Shown here: one piece after another, positions 1 through 9,835 of the stretch
How positions within the stretch are numbered: the stretch's first letter is position 1
Layout: each line of letters opens with the position of its first letter
Translations under genes and position numbers: made by a program
Notes under the pieces: generated by a model
The model's input: the letters and a program-made list of their open reading frames with translations, nothing else
Databases searched by the model: none
Told to the model about the DNA's origin: nothing
Source: Rapana venosa
Lineage: Eukaryota; Mollusca; Gastropoda; Neogastropoda; Muricidae
Direction of reading: 5' to 3'
Length of the DNA: 64,000 nt
Assembly: GCA_028751875.1 (NCBI GenBank)
Contig: CM054162.1
Coordinates: 548,959-612,958, forward strand

Positions 1-1369
1 ACACCGCATGACCCACGAAACACCACACCACGACACCAGAATGCACGAAAAGGCACACACACAGCACAATAGAATTATATTTTAGATAAATACATGAAAA
101 CGTTCCCTTTTGCAAAACACAATTTTGGCAAGTGTACATCCCGCAAGCAATCACTCCATCCACAACCAACCCTCCCTCGACAAACCAAGCACCTAATAGA
201 TTCATGAAACACATGGGGGCACGTGCCTTGGTATATCTGGCCTAAAACACACCAGTTGTACCTCTGTGCGGTTTGTGGCTTACTCTTGTAAACTTGGTCA
301 TGGAACGAATTGGAGTGCGTTCTGTACCATACCTGTGTTGACCTGTTGGAAGAAAAGTAAATGAAGTCCAAGTTGGATACTTTAGGTTGACTATGAAAGT
401 ATTTGATTATTGCTATAGTTTAAGTGTTGCTGTCATAGTTAAAAAATCCATCTCCTCACCTCTTATCTGTAGTCCTTGGATTCGTGGAGGGCATATTGAA
501 AAGATTTTTCACAGCTTCCTCCACTCCCGCGGTCCTCTGCTTTCTGTAGCATTCGTTTCCATCAAGGCTACCAAGTCCATCTTGATGTTCTAGTCTTCTC
601 CATCGTTTTCTCTGTCTCGCGCCTTTCGTCTACCCATTTGTATGTCCCTGTTAGGACCAGTCTTGGCCAGTCCAGATTGTTGTGAGAAGTGTCCCTACTA
701 CTTTAGTTGTGTCTGTTCTGCTGAAGGCCGAAGCATTCAGTGGACAAAAAAGTATATCGACAATTAGAACAAAGCAATTATATAGTACATGCTGATTTAT
801 GGGCTGTGCTGAAATACAGTATGGGCAATACGTGTATTTTGTCTCAATGGTTCGAAAGCAATGTAAATATTGTTGGCAGTTTTGTTGGTGTTGATGTTGT
901 TGGCTTGTTTGCAATTTTGCATAATTATAATCATAACAAATTTGAATAATTTAGCAAAAAACAGAATGTGATGTTTATATGTTCTGGACTGTATTAATTT
1001 GCTTTGTCCTGTCTCTATGCTTCATACAAGGTGTAGGAGTTGGCGCTGAGCTTTGTTTCACTGACAACAGGTAAGGCGTTTCAGTTTTGTCCCTTTTGTG
1101 TTTTAGTTTACATGATGAAAACAACAACAACCCAAACAATGAGAGACAAAATACAGCTTAACAGTTAACAATACCTGACAAGAAGTCTGTGAACCAATGT
1201 TCTTGATAAACACTGACGCACACTGATTAGCTTTTCCACACTCTCCTATGGCTGTATGTATTCCTACCTTGCAAAGCCTTTTCACATACTGTGGGTAACC
1301 AGATGCTTATCCTTGTGAAAGCTAAACTCAGCCTTGTGTGCTCGTAACCCTAAACTTGACCAAGCATAT
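1..1369. other. unassigned non-coding DNA
   Basis: No domain, RNA gene or mobile element is recognisable here. The longest open frame is a 98-codon reverse-strand frame at 75-371, which is cysteine-rich near its C-terminus but matches no family I know and has no visible splice context. The sequence is ordinary, moderately AT-rich and non-repetitive up to the 37-bp array that follows. Confidence 0.5.
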
Positions 1370-2270
1370 TGATACAGTCAAGCATTTGCAGATCAAAGCA
1401 TCACACTGCTTTGTTCAAGCATTTGCAGATTCCAGCATCACACTGCTATGTTCAAGCATTTGCAGATTCCAACATCACATTGCTATGTTCAAGCATTTTC
1501 AGATTCCAAAACTATGTTGTTACTCAATCATTTGCAGATCCAAAACTATGTCATTACTCAATCATTTGCAGATTACAACATCACACTGCTATGTTCAAGC
1601 ATTTGCAGATTCAAGCATCACATTGCTATGTTCAATCATTTCCAGATTCCAGCATTGCATTGCTAGGTTCAGCCATTTGCAGATTCCCACATCACATTGC
1701 TATGTTCAGCCATTTGCAGATTCCAACATCACACTGCTATGTTCAAGCATTTGCAGATTCCAACATCACACTGCTTTGTTCAAGCATTTGCAGATTCCAA
1801 CATCACACTGCTATGTTCAAGCATGTTGCAGATTCCAACATCACACTGCTATGTTCAAGCATTTGCAGATTCCCACATCACACTGTTTGTTCGAAGCATT
1901 GATTCCACTACGCTCACTGCTTTTGTTCAAGCTATTTGCAGATTCCCAAATCACACTGCTTTGTTCAAGAATGTGAGTAGTTCCACATCACACTGCTTTG
2001 TTCAAGCATTTGCAGATTCCCACATCACACTGCTTTGTTCAAGCATTTGCAGATTCCAACATCACACTGCTATGTTCAAGCAGTTGCAGATTCCAACATC
2101 ACACTGCTATGTTCAAGCATTTGCAGATTCCAACATCACACTGCTATGTTCAAGCATTTGCAGATTCCAACATCACACTGCTTTGTTCAAGCATTTGCAG
2201 ATTCCAACATCACACTGCTATGTTCAAGCATTTGCAGATTCCAAATCACACTGCTTTGTTTAAGATTTTC
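1370..2270 (+). repeat. 37-bp minisatellite, array 1 (about 24 units)
   Basis: The unit is 37 bp, starting TTCAAGCATTTGCAGATTCC and continuing AACATCACACTGCTATG. Units differ by scattered substitutions; a few have an alternative middle reading AAAACTATGTTGTTACTC. Because 37 is not a multiple of three and the unit has no stop in any forward frame, long open frames run through the array in all three forward frames (for example 1338-1976, 1369-1902 and 1697-2263), each with a 37-residue period. The reverse strand has stops in every unit. I read these frames as a by-product of unit length, not as a gene. The same unit recurs at 7100-7460. Confidence 0.95.
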
Positions 2271-2744
2271 GATGGGTGCTTGATGAAGATACTTCGTGGC
2301 TTGTTGCAGTAGCTTGTTTGAGGGAAAACTGCATTTGAATTATAGTGATCAATAAACTAATAGTTATCAAGATGACATGAATTTTTATTCCTACATAATT
2401 AGCTTGTTATGTTGCAATCTAGGGAGAGAAAAGTTTAGTGGTTGGCAGTAGCCGTTTACTTATAAAAATAAAATAGCTTATGTTGGTGTTAGGTAGACCT
2501 CGCCGCAGTTTTCTCCAAACCCTTTCCCTCCTCTTATCATGCGCATAAAGAAAACGTTAGCCAATACAAGACTCCGCTGGCTGATGGTGATCCAAACTCA
2601 GACGGGACTGGGATGCAGGTGAGGGAAACAGACAGCGGAAAACCAGGGGTCGTTTATGTTAGGAAAGGCCTAGCACCTAGTGGTGGGAGACTTGTTAGGC
2701 ATGCAGCTGCATTTATAGGGATACGTTTCAAATTTTCATACATT
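2271..2744. other. unassigned non-coding DNA
   Basis: This is the AT-rich flank of the minisatellite. No coding sequence, RNA gene or repeat family is recognisable. Confidence 0.5.
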
Positions 2745-2860
2745 TTACTCTCTCTCTTCTCTCTCTCTCTCGTTCTTTCTCTCTCTCTCTCTCACGCTCT
2801 CTCTCTCTCTCTCCTCTCTGCTCTCCTTCTCGTCTCCCTCTTCTTCCCCCCCCCCCGCTC
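2745..2860 (+). repeat. (CT)n microsatellite with poly-C
   Basis: An interrupted CT-dinucleotide tract ends in a short run of C. It creates a spurious Leu/Ser-rich open frame. Confidence 0.9.
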
Positions 2861-3044
2861 TCTCACTTGTATCACACAATACGTCAAGTTAAGGTAAAAA
2901 AAACCACTTTTATGATCTTAATGAAGGCAAATTAAATACTGCGAGTCCTTGATACAATCACAAACTCAAAAAGAAACAAGAAAGTTCATTTCATATTTCT
3001 TTTTCTTTTCATGATAACTCAAATAAAAAACAAATCAAACACAA

Positions 3045-3046
3045 CC

Positions 3047-3089
<43 letters not shown>

Positions 3090-3145
3090 CACACACACAA
3101 CACACGCAGCACGCACGCAGCACGCACGCACACACACAACACAAT
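3045..3145 (+). repeat. (CA)n microsatellite
   Basis: A CA-dinucleotide tract grades into degenerate CA/GCACGCA repeats. Cys/Val-rich frames on the reverse strand are translations of the repeat. Confidence 0.95.
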
Positions 3146-3359
3146 CACACGCCACGCACGCTGCACGTACGTACGCACTAATGCATGCACAATCGCTTCT
3201 CTCTTGTCCGCCCCCCCACCCCACACACACCACGCGTGTGCAACATAGCGCTCTGCACTCAACTCTCACAACACACCAATGTGGAGTACAGTGTTTAAAG
3301 ACCTTGACTAAGACGACTTATACACTTATTATTTAGGCACTCAGTTGCACGCTTCGCTA

Positions 3360-3420
3360 GGACGCCCCCCCCCCCCCCCCCCCCCCCCCACCCCCCCCCC
3401 CCCCCCGCCCACCCCCGCCC
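3360..3420 (+). repeat. long poly-C tract
   Basis: A run of C broken by single A or G residues. Length in such tracts is unreliable in assemblies. CA-rich sequence follows to about 3500. Confidence 0.9.
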
Positions 3421-3499
3421 AGCTACCAGCCCGACGCACCACGCAAACCACGATACAGTTCAAACAACTACGTTACGACACATACACACACACGCACAA

Positions 3500-4814
3500 T
3501 ACATCGTGCGCGGCACACCGATAACGCATACACAGACCGTAGAGTTTGTAGGACATATCATTGGCTTTACAGATAATTATACGTTGCTGCTTGCCTAATT
3601 GTTACTGGACAATGTTCACTGACTCAGTGTCTTCAATCCGACGTAAATAATTGTTTCAGCGTTCCCTGTTGCCCTATTCCTGTAGCAATTTTTGCTGGAC
3701 ATCGTTCTCCATAATGTACAAACAACCCATTGTAATATTATGGGAACAGTGATTATGATTTCTGTTAATTTTCTTGAAGCTGAGTAAGAAAGCCACTCTT
3801 TGAAAAAAAAAACCCTTTCGGTTTTAAAACTCCTCCTCTCTGTCTCTGTATGTGCTAGGGGGTGAAGAATGTACAGAGGTCAGTGTGGGTGGGTCACTAG
3901 TTTGTGTCATGCCATGTGTCCTTGGGCAATCAGGTTCTGGCAGTTTGTCACTGACTGAGGCAGAGGAGAAGGTGTATGGTTAGAACCATGATGTGCCTTG
4001 AGACGACATGGACGCACACAGTGGCAAAAGATCCCGGCTTTTTGGGTTTGCTAGGCTGTCGTTTCATACTATCTATAGGAGCATATGGCAGCTCTTGATG
4101 CCCCCTTCTTGATAGCAACCATTTTTCAGGAATCGAACGACATCATTCTACGAGTTTGTTTTGGAGTGCATGATGTATCATGCTCTTGGATACCTGGATG
4201 CAGATGTTTCTCCCAGCCCACTTGACTTTCGTCACTCAGATCTATCTTTTTGTTGTGGATGTAGGCTGAGGCAAGTTTAATGCGGCTCATTGTAGAATGG
4301 GTTGTGATTGATAGCACAGCAGTATAACGTTTTGCCACTCTTGCCAATCTGGAACAGTGTCCCACTCAGATGGAATGTAGATGAGTGTGTTTTTTTTGGT
4401 ATTTGAAATTGCAGCGTGCCCTGAGTCAACTCTTGGTTGTGACCAGGTCAAGCCACCTCCCATATTGATACTGTATCATGATCTGGCGACTCCACTCCCC
4501 CCCCCCCCCCTTGTGAGGAGAGTTGACTGGCACCAGGAGAGTTGTTAAGTAATGTTTCGATTTTGACCACCACGCAATCTTAGTAGATGATGACATGCTT
4601 GATGGGCTGGAAGGGGGAGAAAGAACTTTGTAGAGGCAGCTGGCACTCACGATCCTCTCTTTTCCTTTGTCCCATCCCACCCCCAGGATTAAAAGTACCA
4701 CAAACAAGACAAAAAAAAAGAATAAGCAGAAACTGCACAACAACATGCTATCAATATTGATGTCCCCTGCCCACCCCAAAATACAATACAAACCTACCAT
4801 AAGTCACAAAACGC
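3500..4814. other. unassigned non-coding DNA
   Basis: No recognisable gene or element family is present. A second poly-C run lies at about 4497-4510. Short open frames at 4126-4365 and 4426-4800 on the reverse strand show no domain and overlap low-complexity tracts. Confidence 0.5.
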
Positions 4815-5585
4815 ATGTATACCACTTCACACAACACACATACACAACACCCACACAACAACAACACACACAACACACACAACACAACACACACATACCA
4901 CACCCACACACACAAAGTACATCTCTTTCTTTTCAACCCGCAAAGCTTGCATGCATCACATCGCGCAAACAGACACTCACCAGAACACACAAATATAAAA
5001 CATACGACACACACCATCACATATGGAAAAACAAGACGACACCCACCCGACCCCCCACATCCAAACCTAACACACCCCCATATCCTATCCCATATGTTCA
5101 AACATCCCGAAAATCGTAAATCAAAAAAAAGACAGCCAGACAGACCACACACACAATACCACACCACTACCACACATACACACACATACACACACATACA
5201 CACACAACACATCACACACACACACTACACCACTCACACACACCACACACCACTGCACCATATGTGAAAAACACAGACAACTCATCACCACGCGCGCGCG
5301 CATATGACAAACACAGACAGACAGACACACGGCACACACACAACTCTCTAAAAAAGCACAGACAGACAAGACATCCACACCGCACCTATGGAAAAACAAC
5401 GACACACACACACACACACACAACAACACAACACCACACACACCACACCCACACTCACAACACACACACATCACCAACAACAACACACACACAACACACA
5501 CACACACACATTACGCATGTATGAAAAGCACAGACACAGGAACAACACAGCCCATATTGAACCCCCCCACAAACACAATACACAT
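4815..5585 (+). repeat. CA-rich island with a recurring CATATG-A-tract motif
   Basis: The island is almost all CA-type low complexity, but one non-CA motif recurs at irregular intervals. Its approximate form is CATATGAAAAACACAGACA, with copies near 5019, 5260, 5301, 5387, 5515, 5910, 5948, 6090 and 6128. The motif links this island with the tandem duplication downstream and suggests that the whole island grew from a longer unit and not from CA slippage alone. Open frames on both strands are simple-repeat translations. Confidence 0.7.
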
Positions 5586-6440
5586 TAGCTACAAAAAAAC
5601 CCCTAGACCGCACACAGACACATGCACGCACGTAATATAGAGTGTGCTTGCTCTTACACACCCGAGAAGGAAGCCTGCACTATGCAACCGACCTAGTATG
5701 CTTACCTAATTCAATTGATCCCTCGTACACCTAAGTTGAGTATTCCCGCATGGGAGAAGCATTGCAAAAGAGTATGCCAGCCTATTGATATAAAACAACC
5801 AGTACAGAAGTAGTAAGAAAGACACACACAACAACACACACTGTGCACAAACAACGCACACCACACAACACCCACACACACTGTAACTACACACACACAC
5901 ACACACACGCACATATCAAAAACACAGACAGCCCACCGCGTGCGTTGCATATGAAAAAATACAGACAGGACAGACACACGCGCTACACCCCCACACAACT
6001 AAACTAATCCACTGATAAGACACCGTGCCAACCACACCCCGCACATAATGAACAACCACAAACACACCACACCACACACACCCACACAGAGCCTGTATGA
6101 AAAGTACAGACACGACACAACACAGCACATATGAAAAAACAAAACACAACACGCCACACATAAAAAAACCCCCATTTTACAAAAGCCTACAAACAAAAAA
6201 AAAACATAGACAGACACACAGACACACACATGTACGCACGCATATTATAGACGCCCCTGATGCTCTTACACACAGAGATGGAAGCATGCACTCTGGCAAC
6301 AGACTAGTATGGCATTAATATGCACATGTACATGTACACAGATGTGTGTATGCACATGCAGAGAGAGAGATTGCAAAAGAGTATGCAAGCCAATTGATAT
6401 AAAACAACAGCTACAGAAGTAGTAGTAATAAACCAAAACC
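5585..6440 (+). repeat. tandem duplication, period about 610 bp
   Basis: The segment at about 5585-5825 reappears at about 6195-6435. The shared parts include a block around GCTCTTACACAC and a second block containing TTGCAAAAGAGTATG, followed by TTGATATAAAACAAC and ACAGAAGTAGTA. The second copy has extra bases, including a CATGTACATGTA tract. CA-rich DNA with CATATG motifs separates the two conserved blocks. No coding potential is evident. Confidence 0.75.
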
Positions 6441-7035
6441 TCAAAAGAGAATAAAACCCAAACTTACCCCTTTTTGTTGGTACATAGTTGATGCTTTTGG
6501 AATGTTTTCCAATCTTCAGAAGACGAGAATGAAAATGCAGTGTTTCCTGGTGCAGGTCTCAGAAACGGGATGTTTTGATAAGTGTGTAGCTATTTAGTTA
6601 GACACCAACCGTACTCCACTTTCCACAGCCTCCCGATAGAATGTTAAAAACAATCTCACGATTTCATAACAAAAACCAGCTATCCTGCCTTTAGGGGTAT
6701 AGGAACCATCATCGTTTTGAGGCGGCCAGCAGTGGCACCTGCAATGCTTTTCAATGTGGTGTTTAGAGAGACATCTCCTTGGCCTGTTTCTCCGTCTGGT
6801 GCTGTGACTTCACGCCACAGTCAGAAACCTGTAGCAACCATTGCGCCTTCTGTAGACATCATAGCCTTTTTCATATGATGTACGAGTTACTGTCAATAAA
6901 TATTGATAATTAATCACATATTGGAAAATTTCTACTTTATAATAAATCAGGCTGTTCCCAGTCCAGTCATATAAAAAGTGAAAATGTCAAATGCTGATAC
7001 TTCGACCTTCTGGCTCGCGCGCTCCCTGATTTGAG
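6441..7035. other. unassigned non-coding DNA
   Basis: Non-repetitive sequence between the tandem duplication and the second minisatellite array. No gene, RNA or element family is recognisable. Confidence 0.5.
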
Positions 7036-7460
7036 ATTCAAGCATCACCATTGCTATTTGCACAGCATTTGTCATGATTCCAAAACAATGTTGGTACTCA
7101 ACTATTTTCAGATTCCAACATCACACTGCTATGTTCAAGCATTGCAGTTTCCAGCATCACATTGGTATGTTCAAGCACTTGCAGATTCCAACATCGCATT
7201 GCTATGTTCAAGCATTTGCAGATTCAAAAAATATGTTGTTACTTAATCATTTGCAGATTCCAAAATGATATTGCTATGTTCAAGCATTTGCAGATTCCAA
7301 CATCACATTGCTATGTTCAAGCATTTGCAGATTCCAACATTATGTTGCTACTCAAGCATTTGCAGATTCCAACATCACTTTCTTTTTTCAATCATTTGCA
7401 GATTCCACCATCACATTGCTATTTTCAAGCACTTGCAGATTCAAACATCACATGATTCAA
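7036..7460 (+). repeat. 37-bp minisatellite, array 2 (about 10-11 units)
   Basis: This has the same unit and orientation as the array at 1370-2270, including the alternative unit with ATGTTGTTACT. Units are more diverged, mainly at the 5' edge. It lies about 100 bp upstream of the receptor pseudogene. The forward frames are open here too (for example 7162-7455 and 7265-7486), for the same reason. Confidence 0.9.
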
Positions 7461-7601
7461 GCCTCTGCAGGACGGGTGGCAAGTGAGATGAACAAACCCC
7501 ACTCCAGGCCACTGGACATCCCCCAAGCCTGTCCCAAACGACTGTGTTGTTCTTGACTGGAATACAAACTAGCCCTGGGACAACCCAAACAACTTCATTC
7601 C

Positions 7602-8793
7602 TTTGAAACACGCCGACTGATTGAAACAGTCAGCAGTGTCATCCTCTTGCCCCTGCTCTACCTCATAGGAGCTCCAGCCAACGTCCTCAACATGGCGGTC
7701 TTCTTCAAGCAAGGCCTGAACGAAAGAATCAACCTGTGTCTGTGAAAGGGTGAAAGGGTGGCGCAGCGCTAAGTGGCGACGCGTTCTCCCGCTCTCCCCG
7801 GGGAGAGCAGCCCGAATTTCACAGAGAGAAATCTGCCATGACTTAAAGTGGTATGAAATAAAATCTGAGCGCTTTGATTTGTTGCTTTACAAGATTCAGC
7901 GCTATATAAATTCCATACATTATTATTATTATTATTATTATTATTGTTGGCGTTGTACGATCTGGTGTATTTGACAGCCATCCTGCTGTACCGGACAAGT
8001 ATGTTCCATGCGCCTTTTGCAGAGAGCGAGAAGACTACGGCGATGTACGTGTACATGACCAACAACAACTTTCTGGGTCTTTACGGGCTGGGTTATATGT
8101 CTAAGTTGATTCAACAGTATCTCTGCAGAGCGCTGTGTGTGCATGCTAATTCCACTGCGATCTCAGAGTTGTATCAGAACCAAAGTGTTTGGATGGGTAC
8201 TGATTATCAGCACGTGTGCAGCGGGATGTCTACGTTTCGTGGTCACGGCCAAGTATTTCACAGCCTGCTTCTATGAAGTCCGTACGGGAAGAACGCTATG
8301 GCAAACCACAGTCAATGATTATTTTCTGCGAAACAGGGAGATGCTGAACATCCTGGATGGAATCATCTACGGGTTTTGTCTGTCAGTCGGCTGCCCTGTG
8401 ATTTCCCTCATCACCACTGTGATCACTGCAGTCAGACTGCGTCAAGTTGTGCGATGGCGTGAACGTACATCTTCTACCATGTCCAGCAAAGAAATTGGCG
8501 TGACCAAAATGTTGATCTATTTGTCGTTAGAATTCGTTATTCTCTCAGTCCCTTTCATCGTCTTAAGAATACTGCCGATGTTTAATGCTGAACTAACTCC
8601 AGGGGGCAGCTATGCAAACACCTTTGAGGTCTTAGTCAGTTTTGCAGAGTTGTCCTCCTACACCAGCTCCTGTGTGAATTTCTTTGTCTACTACATTGCT
8701 GGCACCAGGTACAGAGAAACATTCCAGCAACTGCCTTGCTTTAAATCCTCTTCACTCCAAGCTGACGTCAGTAAAAATCACAGGCAGTTGTAA
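7602..8793 (+). pseudogene. rhodopsin-class G protein-coupled receptor pseudogene, split by a SINE
   Basis: Three collinear pieces make one receptor of about 330 residues. Piece 1 (7602-7742) carries TM1, with a GAPANVLN signature (helix-1 Asn) and the intracellular GLNERINLCL loop. It then runs into a stop at the SINE insertion. Piece 2 (7947 to about 8110) carries TM2 (LALYDLVYL) and part of TM3. A one-base shift near 8105-8115 moves into piece 3 (to the stop at 8791-8793). Piece 3 has an AERCVC motif at 8119-8136 in place of DRY, then TM4-TM7, ending with NFFVYY in place of NPxxY and a short basic/Ser tail. No in-frame Met is visible upstream of piece 1. Divergent ERC and NFxxY motifs are typical of lineage-expanded mollusc orphan or chemosensory-type receptors, often intronless. 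The ligand is unknown. A splice explanation fails because no AG acceptor precedes 7947. A mirror copy lies at 26320-27720. Confidence 0.88.
7743..7946 (+). mobile_element. SINE (family 1) with an L2-type 3' tail, inserted in the receptor
   Basis: The head starts near GGTGGCGCAGCGCTAAGTGG, which resembles a tRNA A-box with one mismatch. It continues with a perfect 18-base palindrome around GCTCTCCCCGGGGAGAGC, then CACAGAGAAATCTGCC-type sequence shared with the copies at 32855-32985 and 34210-34330. The 3' part (about 7868-7920) reads GAGCGCTTTGATTTGTTGC and then CAGCGCTATATAAATTCCAT, followed by an (ATT)n tail. That 3' part matches the 3' ends of both L2 copies at 43755-43860 and 48660-48830. 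The insertion falls directly after receptor codon CTG at 7740-7742. A clear target-site duplication is not visible. Confidence 0.85.
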
Positions 8794-9482
8794 GGGGCAT
8801 CGACAGGGCCAAGATCTGCGCTGTTTGAGGGTTTGGAGAATTTTTGGGGAATGCAAATAGGAAACTTATGCAAGTATCAGACTGGTGATCAGGAGACGGA
8901 ATTTTGTTCTGTTCGTTCAGAACGTATTAAAGAGGCAAAATACAGCTCCCTTTAATCAGTTTGAGGCACAAAATTATCAGCCTTGCACACAAGAAGAACA
9001 AAAAACCCAGACCAAACCTTTGCAGTTTTTTAATATGAGCTAAATGCCTGAGCCTTTAATAAAATATTGATAGGCTGGAGGGGGAGGGGTCTTATCAATA
9101 TTGCCTTCAGCCATAACAAGGTCATGTGATAATAAACAGTCCACTCATTGAACAGAGAAAGTCGATTCTAGGAAGTCGGAGTATGGCTGCCTAACCGGAA
9201 ATGTATTTAAAAGCAGCCCTACACCCACACTGCTCAGGCGGAGTCAAGTCTGGCATCAGCACAGCGGTTCCCAAGCCTGAGGAGCCAGTCAGAGTGCCTG
9301 TTCTGACTGAGCAGCAGCCTGTTGAACCTGGGAACGCCTAACACGCAGCAATGACATACATTTAAAAAAAAACTACGATAATGCATGCTGGGATCAATGT
9401 CTACAATCATTCTGGTTTCATTATGACTGATCACTTGCTTATCAAGAAAATTCTTTTTATAGGTGTGATGGATAAAGGTATG
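8794..9482 (+). other. 3' flank of the receptor, mirrored in the right arm
   Basis: This is non-coding sequence whose inverted counterpart is at 25400-26320. Part of it (about 9100-9195, ending in GAAGTCGGAGTATGGCTGCC) also has a diverged third relative at 60483-60575, so it may be a fragment of a dispersed repeat. Confidence 0.6.
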
Positions 9483-9835
9483 AATCGATGGGATGGCCTA
9501 GTGGTTTTAAAATTCGCTTGCAATTTGACGACCTTTGGGTTGATTCCTTCAAAGGGGGTATTTTCTATGGAGTTACATCAGTGCAGACTTCACTCTCCCC
9601 CCCAAAAGGCCCCGGGTGAGAAATTTTAAACCGAGGCCCGTAGCAACGCACGCAAAACTTTCGCACACTTTAAATTCTGTTCTGTATTTTGTAAGAGTAG
9701 GCTATTGTGTGCCCAGGGGAACAGATGCCATAATTTACAAACCCGCATACACACGAGGACTGGATGTAAAAAAGCACATAAGTGCTTATTCCACCATCTT
9801 TGATATAGAAGAATAAAATAATAAAATAAATGAAT
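9483..9835 (+). mobile_element. tRNA-derived SINE (family 2)
   Basis: The head has a perfect pol III A-box (TGGCCTAGTGG, 9494-9504) and a B-box with one base missing (GGGTTGATTCC, 9537-9547), at normal tRNA spacing. The body includes AAACCGAGGCCCGTAGC, ATTGTGTGCCCAGGGG and GGATGTAAAAAAGCACATAA, and ends in an A-rich (AATAAAATA)-type tail. Relatives are at 33318-33655 and, as a fragment, at 55690-55840. The mirror copy is at 25060-25385. Confidence 0.85.

Noticed and set aside
1338..2312. Repetitive protein gene spanning the 37-bp array (frames of 177-212 codons)
   Set aside because: All three forward frames are equally open because of unit length and composition; there is no splice, start or domain evidence.
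4667..6229. Overlapping Cys/Val- and His/Thr-rich genes in the CA-rich island
   Set aside because: All are simple-repeat translations in several frames on both strands; the GT-rich frames at 29498-30134 are the same case.
7743..7946. The interruption of the receptor as a normal intron
   Set aside because: A GT is present after the TM1 part, but the 3' end is an (ATT)n tail with no AG acceptor, and the insert is a recognisable SINE.
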